Shown one piece after another: positions 1-12,492 of a stretch of DNA of 64,000 nt (within the stretch, counting starts at the first letter, position 1; every line of letters starts with the position of its first letter). Source of the stretch: Bradyrhizobium erythrophlei (GTDB lineage Bacteria > Pseudomonadota > Alphaproteobacteria > Rhizobiales > Xanthobacteraceae); contig NZ_LT670849.1 of NCBI RefSeq assembly GCF_900142985.1, positions 3,984,501-4,048,500 of the forward strand. The letters run 5' to 3'. Under the pieces are notes generated by a model, which was not told the DNA's origin, searched no databases, and saw nothing but the letters and a program-made list of their open reading frames with translations. Both the position numbers and the translations under genes were made by a program.

Positions 1-21
1 TGACGGTCGCTGCGGCCTGAT

Positions 22-375
22 CTAGCCGCACTGCTCTTTCCTCCAGCGCTCGGCGAAGCGATGGAGCGGCAGGAGTGTCCCGAGCAATTCCCGGCCCATT
101 TGCGTTAGGCCATAACCGGCATCCGGGACAAGCGCGATAAAGCCCGCCTCGCGTAATTCTTTCAACCGCTCGTTCAGCACCGTCGGCGACGCCTCGTCGC
201 AAGCGGCGCGCAAGCTCCGCGAGGTCATCGGCGCCTCGCGCAGCTCCCACAGAATCCGCAAACACCAGCGCCGCCCGAACAGGTCGAGCAGCACCATGAT
301 CGGCCGTCCGCTCCGGGACCCGCGCACCCGGCCTTTGCCGACGGGTTTGCGGGAAGGTGGGGGCGGTTTCGGCAT
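22..375 (-). CDS. HxlR-family winged-helix transcriptional regulator
   Basis: A 117-residue protein with the compact HxlR fold: a recognition region around WCLRILWELREAPMTSRSL, then NERLKELREAGFIAL and the wing segment GYGLTQMGREL. HxlR proteins are dimeric DNA-binding regulators, often of redox or detoxification genes. The start at 375 is preferred over an upstream in-frame start at 456 because GGAGAG lies four bases before this ATG and the upstream stretch covers the operator region. It is divergent from the CMD-like gene at 455. Two 17-bp palindromes between them suggest it represses both genes (inference). Family call is firm, ligand unknown. Confidence 0.88.
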   Translation of the reverse strand: MPKPPPPSRKPVGKGRVRGSRSGRPIMVLLDLFGRRWCLRILWELREAPMTSRSLRAACDEASPTVLNERLKELREAGFIALVPDAGYGLTQMGRELLGTLLPLHRFAERWRKEQCG

Positions 376-402
376 GGTCTCTCCATTTTCGTCTTGCGGC
401 GC

Positions 403-441
403 GCTACAAATAATGTAGCATTTCGCTACTGTTATTGTAGC
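403..441. promoter_or_regulatory. Tandem palindromic operators between HxlR gene and CMD gene
   Basis: Two 17-bp palindromes, GCTACAAATAATGTAGC (403-419) and GCTACTGTTATTGTAGC (425-441), share the arms GCTAC/GTAGC. Their centres are 22 bp apart, about two helical turns. They fill the short divergent intergenic region and are the obvious binding sites for the adjacent HxlR regulator (inference). Confidence 0.75.
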
Positions 442-454
442 ACGGAGTCCAGCC

Positions 455-994
455 ATGTCGCGAATTGCCCCGCTTGAACCGCCCTATGCACCGGAAATTC
501 AGGGCCAGTTCGACCGCATCATGCGCGGCGCGCCGCCGTTGATGCTGTTTCGGGTCATCGCCTCGAACCCGCGCGCCTGGGAAAAGTTTCGCAGCGGCAG
601 CCTGCTGGATCGGGGTCCGCTGAGCCTGCGCGAACGCGAGATCGTCATCGACCGTACCTGTGCGCTCAATGGTTGCGAGTACGAATGGGGCGTTCACGTC
701 GCGACGTTTGTGGAAGCCGCCCGGCTAAGCGAAGCCGAGATCCGTGCCACCGTGCGAGAAGGCGCCGATGCCGCCTGCTGGACGGATGCCGAGCGCGCAT
801 TGCTGGCCGCGGTCGACGCCCTGCATGCGCGCTCGACGCTCAGCGACGATGAATTTTCGAAGCTCGCCTCGCACTATAGCGGCGCAAAAATCCTCGAGAT
901 ATTTCTGCTCTGCGGCTTTTATCGCACCGTCTCATATCTGGCGAACGGACTGCGCCTGCCGCTGGAAGAAAAGGCGGCCAGGTTTCCGGGATGA
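455..994 (+). CDS. Carboxymuconolactone decarboxylase (CMD)-like protein
   Basis: A 179-residue all-helical protein of the AhpD/CMD superfamily. The segment LREREIVIDRTCALNGCEYEW followed by GVHV corresponds to the conserved CMD helix with its Cys and His. Only one of the two cysteines of the AhpD CxxC pair is at the expected site (ALNGCEYEW), so an AhpD-type disulfide reductase role is uncertain. It is divergent from the HxlR regulator and separated from it by tandem palindromes, suggesting an inducible stress or catabolic role. Substrate unknown. Confidence 0.85.
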   Translation: MSRIAPLEPPYAPEIQGQFDRIMRGAPPLMLFRVIASNPRAWEKFRSGSLLDRGPLSLREREIVIDRTCALNGCEYEWGVHVATFVEAARLSEAEIRATVREGADAACWTDAERALLAAVDALHARSTLSDDEFSKLASHYSGAKILEIFLLCGFYRTVSYLANGLRLPLEEKAARFPG

Positions 995-1003
995 TGGCGT
1001 GAG

Positions 1004-2017
1004 CTACGCCACGCCCGCCCGCAGCAGATCGTGCATGTGGATGATGCCGACCGGCTTGCTGGCTTCGGTCACGATCAGCGCCGTGATCTTCGAGGCGTTG
1101 AGAACTTCCAGCGCTTCGCCCGCCAGCAAGGTGCTGCGGATCGTCTTGGGATTTTTCGTCATGACGTCGTCGACCACGGCCGTCATCAGGCCGGGCCCCA
1201 TGTGACGGCGCAGGTCGCCGTCGGTGACGATGCCGACCACGGCGCCGCGCGCATCGACAATGCCGACGCAGCCAAAGCCCTTCGACGTCATTTCGACGAG
1301 GGCGTCCGACATGCTTGTGCCGAGCGGCTTTAGCGGCACTGCCGCGCCGGTATGCATGATGTCACCGATATGTTTCAGCATGGCGCCGAGCTTGCCGCCG
1401 GGATGCAGCACGCTGAAATCGACCGACGTGAAGCCGCGGCCCTCCAGCAGCGCGATCGCCAGCGCATCGCCGAGCGCCAGCATCATCAGCGAGGAGGTGG
1501 TGGGCGCCAGGTTATGCGGGCAGGCCTCGCGCGCCCTCGGCAGCGCCAGCGCCACGTCGGCCGCCTGGCTCAGCGTCGAGTCGCGTTCCGCGGTCATCGC
1601 GATCAGCGGGATGCGGAACCGCTTGGCGTAGCTGATCAGCGCCTTCATCTCCGGCTGCTCGCCGGACCACGACAGCGCCAGGATGACGTCGTCGGTCGTG
1701 ATCATGCCGAGATCGCCATGGCTTGCTTCCGCCGCATGCACGAAGAAGGCAGGCGTGCCGGTGGAGGCAAAGGTCGCGGCGATCTTGCGGCTGATATGGC
1801 CGGACTTGCCAAGGCCGGTGACGATCAACCGTCCCTTGGCGCCGCGAATGAGGTCGGTGGCGCGGGCGAACGGTTCGCCGAGATCGGAGCGCAGCGCGGC
1901 TTCGATGGCGGCGATGCCGCTGCCTTCGGCTTCCAGGGTGCGTAAGGCCGACTGGACGGCGGCGGTGGCGGAATCGGTGCCGGTTGAATTGGCCATCAGC
2001 GGTTTCGAAGGACGCAT
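1004..2017 (-). CDS. kdsD: D-arabinose-5-phosphate isomerase (KpsF/GutQ family)
   Basis: A 337-residue protein with an N-terminal SIS sugar-isomerase domain (about residues 45-180; GKSGHISRKIAATFASTGT and the AEASHGDLGMI signature) and two C-terminal CBS domains (about 215-330; VGIVTDGDLRRHM). It interconverts ribulose-5-phosphate and arabinose-5-phosphate, the first committed step to Kdo for lipopolysaccharide. Length and architecture match KdsD. A second possible start lies seven codons in. It is divergent from an outer-membrane protein gene, which fits an envelope role. Confidence 0.92.
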   Translation of the reverse strand: MRPSKPLMANSTGTDSATAAVQSALRTLEAEGSGIAAIEAALRSDLGEPFARATDLIRGAKGRLIVTGLGKSGHISRKIAATFASTGTPAFFVHAAEASHGDLGMITTDDVILALSWSGEQPEMKALISYAKRFRIPLIAMTAERDSTLSQAADVALALPRAREACPHNLAPTTSSLMMLALGDALAIALLEGRGFTSVDFSVLHPGGKLGAMLKHIGDIMHTGAAVPLKPLGTSMSDALVEMTSKGFGCVGIVDARGAVVGIVTDGDLRRHMGPGLMTAVVDDVMTKNPKTIRSTLLAGEALEVLNASKITALIVTEASKPVGIIHMHDLLRAGVA

Positions 2018-2108
2018 GCGTGGTTCCGAAGGGGGCTCTCAGAGTGGATCGTCTTCCTATCACGCGCGCCCCTGGAAGGCGACGCGAGCGGCCGTTCTCA
2101 ACGGCTCA

Positions 2109-2137
2109 TTAACCATAATTGTTTTAACTCCGTTAAC
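2109..2137. promoter_or_regulatory. Cluster of TTAAC motifs in kdsD / barrel-protein intergenic region
   Basis: Three TTAAC motifs (2109, 2124, 2133) lie in an AT-rich patch of the otherwise GC-rich divergent promoter region. The first reads TTAACCAT, the form of a CtrA half-site in alphaproteobacteria. The spacings do not give the canonical TTAA-N7-TTAA pair, so CtrA control is only a suggestion. Confidence 0.3.
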
Positions 2138-2203
2138 GACGTTTCCGAGCCGGCCGCTGTGGTCGTTTAGGCAAGCGTTTGAAATTGCTGGGGTATTTCA
2201 ATC

Positions 2204-3946
2204 GTGATGCCGAGGCCATTCAGCGGCCACAGCAAGCGCGTGACCTTGTTGCGCGCCGTGCTGCCGTGTCTTGCGGTGATCGCGGTGGCCTCGCCCGTCA
2301 AAGCCCAGACCCTGACGTCCGATCTCCTGCGTCCGATCCGCGACGGCTACCTGACGCCGCAGGATTCGTTTCTGCGCAAAACCAGCGACAAGACCGGCGA
2401 CACCACCGCCGATACGACGGGCGATCCCGTGGCCGACGCGCAGCGCCGAAAGAAGACGCCGCCGGCGCCGTCGCGGATCGGCGAGATCCCCAAATATGGC
2501 CTGCCGGCCGCCAATGGCGCGGCGGAAGCCGGTTTCGATTCGCTCAATCGCAAGCGCAAGCAGCCGAAGTTTTATCCCGGACAGGCCAAGCCGAAATCGT
2601 CGCCGGGACCGGGCACCCCGGCGCCGGCCGAGACCAGGGGTTCGACCAATCCGAATGCGCGTGTGCGCATTTCGCCGCCGCCTTCGCTGAGCTCCAGCAA
2701 GCCGCCGATGCCGGCAGCGATGGCGGGCACCGCCGTGGGCCAGCCCGCGCGCAAGCCGTTGCCGGTCGATGTCGATCCCTTTGGGCCGGTCGGCGATTAC
2801 GTCGGCAGCTTCCTAATCAAGTCCGCGGTCGAATTGCGCGGCGGGTACGACACCAACCCCGGCCGCCTAGTCGAACCGCATGGCGTGCCGTTCTGGGTGG
2901 TAGCGCCGGAATTTGTGGCGGTGTCCGACTGGGAGCGGCATGCGCTGGTCGCCGATCTGCGCGGCTCCTACACCGGTTACGGCAACAGCCTGCCGCCGAT
3001 CGTCGACGGCGCGATTTCGTCGGCGCCGACCGACATCAACCGGCCGGATTTCATCGGCCATGTCGACGGCCGGCTCGACGTGACAGACTTCACCCACCTC
3101 ACCTCCGAAGTGCGCCTGCGCGTCGGCACCGACAATCCCGGCAGCCCCAACGTCGCGGCGGGGCTAGCCAAATATCCGGTGTTTGCGACCTTCGGCTCCA
3201 CGGTCGGGATCGACCAGCAATTCAACCGGCTGGATGTCGCGGCGGGCGCCACGTTCGATCGCACGGTCTATCAGAACTCCCTGCTCACCGACGGCTCGAT
3301 CGCGAGCAACGCCGATCGCGCCTTCAACCAGTATGGCGGCGTCGGACGCGTCAGTTACGATCTCCTGCCGGGCGTGAGGCCGTTCGTCGAGGCCGAAGGC
3401 GACAGCCGCGTCCACGACCAGTATCTCGACAATTCTGGCTTTGCGCGCGATTCAACCGGCGGCTACGCCAAGGCCGGCACCTCGTTCGAATTCACCCGGC
3501 TGCTCACCGGCGAACTCGCGGTCGGCTGGGCCGAGCGCAGCTACGCCGATCCGCGCCTCAGCCGGCTCGACGGCCTGTTGACGTCATCGTCGCTGACTTG
3601 GACCGCGACGCCGCTGACCACGGCGAAGTTCAATTCCACCACCTCGATCGATGAGATCATCGTGCCCGGCGTCTCCGGCGTGTTGAGCCACACCTATACG
3701 TTCGAGGTCGATCACGATTTCCGCCGCTGGCTGACCGCGGTCGGCAAATTCACCTACGGCACCTACGACTATCAGGGCGACGGCCGCTTCGACAAAACCT
3801 ACTCCTACGAAGGCGACATCATCTACAAGATGACCCGCAACCTCTGGATCAAGGGCACGCTGCGGCGGGATATCCTCAATTCCAACGTCCCGCTGGCGAG
3901 TTCAGCCTCGACGGTCGTGATGCTTGGCGTCCGGGTGCAGAACTGA
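2204..3946 (+). CDS. Outer-membrane beta-barrel protein (BBP2_2-type)
   Basis: A 580-residue exported protein. It begins with a GTG or the next-codon ATG (2207), then a signal peptide ending near SPVKAQ. Residues about 35-195 are low-complexity and Pro/Lys-rich. The remainder is made of alternating aromatic beta strands (ELRGGYDTNPGR, AAGATFDRTVYQNS, GTLRRDILNSN) and ends in an aromatic-rich strand typical of outer-membrane barrels. This matches the large alphaproteobacterial putative beta-barrel porin 2 family by pattern. Function unknown; a secretion or porin role is possible. Confidence 0.8.
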   Translation: MMPRPFSGHSKRVTLLRAVLPCLAVIAVASPVKAQTLTSDLLRPIRDGYLTPQDSFLRKTSDKTGDTTADTTGDPVADAQRRKKTPPAPSRIGEIPKYGLPAANGAAEAGFDSLNRKRKQPKFYPGQAKPKSSPGPGTPAPAETRGSTNPNARVRISPPPSLSSSKPPMPAAMAGTAVGQPARKPLPVDVDPFGPVGDYVGSFLIKSAVELRGGYDTNPGRLVEPHGVPFWVVAPEFVAVSDWERHALVADLRGSYTGYGNSLPPIVDGAISSAPTDINRPDFIGHVDGRLDVTDFTHLTSEVRLRVGTDNPGSPNVAAGLAKYPVFATFGSTVGIDQQFNRLDVAAGATFDRTVYQNSLLTDGSIASNADRAFNQYGGVGRVSYDLLPGVRPFVEAEGDSRVHDQYLDNSGFARDSTGGYAKAGTSFEFTRLLTGELAVGWAERSYADPRLSRLDGLLTSSSLTWTATPLTTAKFNSTTSIDEIIVPGVSGVLSHTYTFEVDHDFRRWLTAVGKFTYGTYDYQGDGRFDKTYSYEGDIIYKMTRNLWIKGTLRRDILNSNVPLASSASTVVMLGVRVQN

Positions 3947-3954
3947 CGTATTGA

Positions 3955-4083
3955 GCGAGGCTCGTTCCCCGGACGCTGCGCAGCGCGCTAGCGGTGCGCT
4001 GCTGATCCGGGGTCCATCAAGATTGGTCCCGGCTCTGCGGAGCAGCGTGAGAGACACTGCTACCTCGTCCGGGATACGAGTTC
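3955..4083. repeat. Intergenic palindromic repeat (CCCCGGACGCTGCGCAGCGC type)
   Basis: A GC-rich patch of nested inverted repeats between two convergent genes: CCCCGGACGCTGCGCAGCGC, then GCGGTGCGCTGCTGATCCGGGG, then a second half with GGTCCCGGCTCTGCGGAGCAGCG and TCGTCCGGGATACGAG. It resembles the REP-like palindromes scattered through Bradyrhizobium genomes. It may also serve as a bidirectional terminator. Confidence 0.6.
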
Positions 4084-4086
4084 GGA

Positions 4087-5535
4087 TCACCGCGGCAAAT
4101 TCGTCGAGCCCATCAGGAAGGTGTCGATGGACCGGGCGCAGAGCCGCCCCTCGCGGATCGCCCACACGACCAGCGATTGACCGCGGCGCATGTCGCCGGC
4201 GGAAAACACCTTCGACAGCGAAGTCTGATAGTCCGCGGTGTTGGCGCGCACATTGCCGCGCGGGTCGAGTTCGACGCCGAGCGACTTCAACAGCCCCTCG
4301 TGAACCGGATGCACAAAACCCATCGCGAGCAGCACGAGCTCTGCGTCGAGGTCGAATTCGGTGCCGGCGACCGGCTTGAACTTGTCGTCGACCTGCACGC
4401 AATGCAGTTTCGCGACCTTGCCGTCACCGCCGGTGAATTTCTGCGTCAACACAGCGTATTCGCGCTTGGCGCCCTCGGCCTGGCTCGAGGAAGTGCGCAT
4501 CTTCAGCGGCCAGTTCGGCCAGGTCAGGCCCTTGTTCTCATGCTCGGGCGGCGCCGGCATGATCTCGAGCTGCGTCACCGACAGCGCGCCTTGCCGGAAC
4601 GAAGTGCCGATGCAGTCCGATCCGGTGTCGCCGCCGCCGATCACGACGACATGTTTGCCGCCGGCGAGAATCTCGCGCACGCCATCGAGCGATTCATTGC
4701 CGACGCGGCGATTTTGCTGCGGCAGGAAGTCCATCGCAAAGTGAATGCCATCGAGCTCTCGGCCGGGAATCAGCAGGTCGCGCGGGGCTTCCGCGCCGCC
4801 CGTCAGCGCCACCGCGTCGTATTCCTCGACCAGCTTGTGCGGATCGGTGCCGCCGTTGCCGACGTGGCTGCCGTAGTGAAAGGTCACGCCTTCGGCTTCC
4901 ATCTGCGTCACGCGGCGATCGATGACGCCCTTCTCCATCTTGAAGTCCGGAATGCCGTAGCGCAGAAGGCCGCCGGCCTTGGCGAACTTCTCGAACACAT
5001 GCACGTCGTGGCCGGCGCGCGCGAGCTGCTGCGCACACGCGAGCCCGGCAGGCCCGGAGCCGACCACCGCGACCTTCTTGCCGGTCTTCTCTGTCGCGAC
5101 TTCCGGTGTAATCCAGCCGTTTTCCCAGGCGCGGTCGACGATTGCACATTCGATGGTTTTGATCGTGACCGGATTGTCGTCGATGTTGAGCGTGCAGGAC
5201 GCTTCACACGGCGCAGGGCAGATGCGCCCGGTGAATTCGGGGAAATTGTTGGTCGAGTGCAGGTTGCGCGAAGCTTCCTGCCAGTTGTTCTGATAGACGA
5301 GATCGTTGAAGTCGGGGATCTGGTTGTTGACGGGACAGCCGGGCGTGCCGGGCGCCACCGAGCCGGTGCCGTGGCAATATGGAATGCCGCAATTCATGCA
5401 GCGCGCGGCCTGGTCGCGCGTTTCTTTCTCCGTCAGGGGGATGACGAATTCCTGAAAATTCTTCAACCGATCGGCCACCGGCGCATACTTGCGGTCGTGC
5501 CGTTCGAATTCGAGAAAACCGGTTACCTTGCCCAT
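4087..5535 (-). CDS. gltD: Glutamate synthase (NADPH) small subunit
   Basis: A 482-residue GOGAT beta subunit. The N-terminal iron-sulfur region shows [12 protein letters not shown] and CPAPCEASC cysteine clusters. An FAD-binding GSGPAGL motif follows (about residue 157) and an NADPH-binding GGGDTGSD motif (about residue 300). The subunit feeds electrons from NADPH to the large subunit, which makes two glutamates from glutamine and 2-oxoglutarate. It lies downstream of gltB on the same strand, 147 bp away with a palindromic repeat in the gap, so cotranscription is likely. Confidence 0.97.
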   Translation of the reverse strand: MGKVTGFLEFERHDRKYAPVADRLKNFQEFVIPLTEKETRDQAARCMNCGIPYCHGTGSVAPGTPGCPVNNQIPDFNDLVYQNNWQEASRNLHSTNNFPEFTGRICPAPCEASCTLNIDDNPVTIKTIECAIVDRAWENGWITPEVATEKTGKKVAVVGSGPAGLACAQQLARAGHDVHVFEKFAKAGGLLRYGIPDFKMEKGVIDRRVTQMEAEGVTFHYGSHVGNGGTDPHKLVEEYDAVALTGGAEAPRDLLIPGRELDGIHFAMDFLPQQNRRVGNESLDGVREILAGGKHVVVIGGGDTGSDCIGTSFRQGALSVTQLEIMPAPPEHENKGLTWPNWPLKMRTSSSQAEGAKREYAVLTQKFTGGDGKVAKLHCVQVDDKFKPVAGTEFDLDAELVLLAMGFVHPVHEGLLKSLGVELDPRGNVRANTADYQTSLSKVFSAGDMRRGQSLVVWAIREGRLCARSIDTFLMGSTNLPR

Positions 5536-5567
5536 CTAAAACCCGAAGCCCCTGCGTCTCTCTAGTT

Positions 5568-5678
5568 CAGACCCTCATCCTGAGGAGCGACGCTCGCGTC
5601 GCGTCTCGAAGGATGAAGGCCACTGTCTCGGCCTCATGGTTCGAGACGGCGCTTGGCGCCTCCTCACCATGAGGATCT
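5568..5678. repeat. Palindromic repeat between gltB and gltD (CCTCATCCTGAGGAGCG type)
   Basis: A bipartite inverted repeat. CCTCATCCTGAGGAGCG and GCGTCTCGAAGGATGAAGGCC in the first half are mirrored by CCTCATGGTTCGAGACGGCGC and CTCCTCACCATGAGG in the second. This type is common in Bradyrhizobium and Rhodopseudomonas intergenic regions. In the gltBD transcript it would form strong hairpins that could tune gltD expression (inference). Confidence 0.7.
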
Positions 5679-5682
5679 TGGT

Positions 5683-10422
<4,740 letters not shown>

Positions 10423-10818
10423 GCTTTGCGTCCTCTCAATCAATAAGGCCTTCGGCCTCACCGTCGGCGGCGCAGCTTTGGCGTCGTGGCACCCACCGGG
10501 CCACTGGCCGTCCTCCGCGAGCCGCTATTTCTTAAATTTAGCCTGGGCGCTGCAAACCCTGTGCCGGGAGTGCGGCCTAAAATTGAGACAGTATTACTGT
10601 CCTAACTTCGACCATGCCAAATTTTTCTCTATCACACAAGCAGCTGAAAGTCGCTCGCGGTGTGCAAATGGCGAGGGCCGAAGCCATGCAGTCCTGCCGC
10701 GGTTTTGCGGCAAGCCCGCCGCGATTGAGCCTAAGGGCTGCCCGATTCCAAGAATGAAATCGGGCCTCGGGGTTGCAAAACAGAGACCCTTGGCAGGGTC
10801 ATCACAGGAGCTCCAAAG
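10423..10818. promoter_or_regulatory. gltB upstream region with a perfect 15-bp palindrome
   Basis: This 396-bp divergent intergenic region carries the gltB promoter and the promoter for the exported protein at 10819. The only clear motif is GACAGTATTACTGTC at 10587-10601, a perfect palindrome around a central base, 165 bp upstream of gltB. No convincing reading frame or RNA gene was found here. Confidence 0.5.
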
Positions 10819-11670
10819 ATGAAGGCGTTCAGAGGGTGGGCCGTTACGGCCGGGCTCGTTTTCGCGGCGACGGCGGCGAATGCGCAAAGCACGCCCCAGC
10901 AGGCAGGTCCCGCCCGCTACCAGGCGGCATCCGATATCGAGGGGCCCTATGCCGATGTGCCGCCGCCACCTCCGGTCATAACTGCACCAGCCTACGGTCC
11001 GCGCGCCTATGGCCCGCCGCCGGCTTATGGCGCCGGTCCTGCGGACGGTCCTGGCTATGGCGCGCCGCTACTGCCGCCGACGGAGGTCTATGCGGTCCTG
11101 CGCGAGAACGGGTTCTCTCCGCTCGGCGTGCCACGGCTGCGCGGCCTGTTCTATTCGGTCTCGGCGATCGATCGCCGGGGCGACGATGGCCGTCTGGTGA
11201 TCGATGCGCGTGACGGGCGGATCGTTCGCTTCGTGCCGGCCGAGCACTTTGGCGGCTATGGTGGCGGCTACGGAGATGGCTATTACGGCGGCGCACCCCG
11301 GCCCTCGTACGGGTACGGGCCGGTTGAGCCGATGACGCGCCTCGACAACGCGCCGAGGCCGCCGGCTTCCGTGCCCAAGATCGCAAGCCGGATGCCGCAG
11401 CAGGTTCCGATGCCGAAGGCTGCGCCGGCCAAATTGGCCGACCGGCTCGACGCCAAACCCTCGGGCGTGAAACCCTCGGACGTGAAGCCCTTGGCCGACA
11501 AGTTGACGACGACGCCCGCGCCGGCGCCCATGCAGCAATCGGCCGCCGTTCAGGCCAAGCCCGCCGACACGCCGCCGGCCGCGCCTCCTGCCGCAGTGGT
11601 GGAAGCCAAGCCGGCTGCGCCGGCCATCCAGCCGACCCAGCCGATGCCGAAGGTCCAGGGGCTGGAGTGA
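10819..11670 (+). CDS. Exported Pro/Ala/Gly-rich protein of unknown function
   Basis: A 283-residue protein with a signal peptide (cut after TAANAQ, about residue 23) and an AGGAG ribosome site. Three parts are visible: a Tyr/Pro/Gly-rich linker, a short folded region around residues 91-140 (PPTEVYAVLRENGFSPLGVPRLRG through LVIDARDGRIVRFVP) resembling a PepSY-like fold, and an Ala/Pro/Lys-rich tail. Similar proteins with a Tyr/Pro linker are common in Bradyrhizobium. Role unknown; periplasmic or cell-wall associated by inference. A strong terminator follows. Confidence 0.75.
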   Translation: MKAFRGWAVTAGLVFAATAANAQSTPQQAGPARYQAASDIEGPYADVPPPPPVITAPAYGPRAYGPPPAYGAGPADGPGYGAPLLPPTEVYAVLRENGFSPLGVPRLRGLFYSVSAIDRRGDDGRLVIDARDGRIVRFVPAEHFGGYGGGYGDGYYGGAPRPSYGYGPVEPMTRLDNAPRPPASVPKIASRMPQQVPMPKAAPAKLADRLDAKPSGVKPSDVKPLADKLTTTPAPAPMQQSAAVQAKPADTPPAAPPAAVVEAKPAAPAIQPTQPMPKVQGLE

Positions 11671-11687
11671 CGTCAACACACCGCAAT

Positions 11688-11717
11688 AAAAAACGCCCCG
11701 GTTTCCCGGGGCGTTTT
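11688..11717 (+). terminator. Rho-independent terminator
   Basis: A perfect 11-bp stem (11691-11701 with 11706-11716, AAACGCCCCGG/CCGGGGCGTTT), a TTTC loop and a flanking T run, 20 bp after the exported-protein gene. The A-rich upstream flank lets it act in both orientations. Confidence 0.9.
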
Positions 11718-11754
11718 CGTCTTCAGCCAATATCTGCTGAAGGGGTGACTTTAG

Positions 11755-11802
11755 AGCATGATCTTATTCGGAAAACCGCTACACACTTTTCCGGATCATG
11801 CT
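11755..11802. repeat. Short inverted repeat AGCATGATC...GATCATGCT
   Basis: An imperfect palindrome with outer arms AGCATGATC and GATCATGCT and inner TTCGGAAAA/TTTTCCGG. This small element is frequent in Bradyrhizobium and relatives. It lies between convergent genes, immediately after the stop codon of the small heat-shock gene, and probably ends that transcript. Confidence 0.7.
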
Positions 11803-12279
11803 TCAGGCCGCGGCCTTCTCGGCCGAGCCTTCGATGACAGGCGCAGAGGGCGTCGCCGTGCCGATCGGAATGCTGCGGGGCTTCTTGGCCTCGGGGATCT
11901 CGCGGACGAGATCGACGTGCAGGAGACCGTTCTCCAGCGAGGCGTTCTTCACGACGACAAAGTCGGCAAGCTGGAACGCACGCTCGAAGGCCCGCGCGGC
12001 GATGCCGCGGTAAAGCACCTCGGATTTTTCTTTGCTATTCTCGTTGGCGACTTTCTCGCCCTTGATCGTCAAGGTGTTCTCCTTGGCGACGATCGAAAGC
12101 TCGCTCTGCGCGAAGCCGGAGACCGCAACGCTGATGCGATAGGCGTTCTCGCCGGTACGTTCGATGTTGTAGGGCGGATAGCCGGGGCTGCCGTCAGCAG
12201 TGGCCTGGTCGAGCAGGCTAAAGAAGCGGTCGAAGCCGACGGTCGAGCGATAAAACGGGGTAAGGTCGTAGCTACGCAT
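11803..12279 (-). CDS. Small heat-shock protein, Hsp20/IbpA type
   Basis: A 158-residue alpha-crystallin-domain chaperone. The domain spans about residues 35-130 (NIERTGENAYRISVAVSGF, LTIKGEK, FERAFQLADFV), followed by a C-terminal extension with the RSIPI (I-x-I type) anchoring motif. It binds unfolding proteins and hands them to DnaK/ClpB. The ATG at 12279 is set by a GGAGGA ribosome site that lies inside a ROSE-like hairpin; longer in-frame starts run through that leader and are unlikely. Expected regulation is heat derepression at translation. Confidence 0.93.
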   Translation of the reverse strand: MRSYDLTPFYRSTVGFDRFFSLLDQATADGSPGYPPYNIERTGENAYRISVAVSGFAQSELSIVAKENTLTIKGEKVANENSKEKSEVLYRGIAARAFERAFQLADFVVVKNASLENGLLHVDLVREIPEAKKPRSIPIGTATPSAPVIEGSAEKAAA

Positions 12280-12358
12280 AGGTAGTCCTCCATTGAGCGA
12301 CTGTTTGAGTGAACCCGCCCGCCATGGGGCCGGGCTTATGTTGTGCAGCCTCCAGCAC
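12280..12358 (-). promoter_or_regulatory. ROSE-like RNA thermometer in hsp20 leader
   Basis: The leader folds into three hairpins: GTGC/GCAC (12343-12358), GCCCG/CGGGC, and a start-proximal stem at 12284-12302. In the last, AGTC-g-CTC pairs with GAG-GACT and traps the GGAGGA ribosome site. The single bulged G opposite the Shine-Dalgarno region is the hallmark of ROSE elements of rhizobial small heat-shock genes. The fold was derived by hand, not computed. Confidence 0.8.
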
Positions 12359-12492
12359 TCCCGGGTTCTTCGGAAATACTGGCCGTGGCCTGCACGAAGG
12401 TGATATGGGAGGGAATCGAATGCGTTCAAGGCGCTCTTTGATGCGCCAGCACCCTTGATTTTCAGCGCTTTTCGCCTAGCCCGGCAGCTTCC

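Noticed and set aside
2109..2137. Canonical CtrA site before the barrel-protein gene
   Set aside because: TTAAC motifs are present but the TTAA-N7-TTAA spacing is absent; kept only as a low-confidence feature.
2179..3654. 491-residue frame overlapping the barrel protein
   Set aside because: Arg/Gln-rich frame-shifted translation; the barrel frame has a signal peptide and beta-strand pattern.
10594..10887. 97-residue minus-strand frame in the gltB upstream region
   Set aside because: It overlaps the signal-peptide region of the exported-protein gene and has no ribosome site or recognisable domain.
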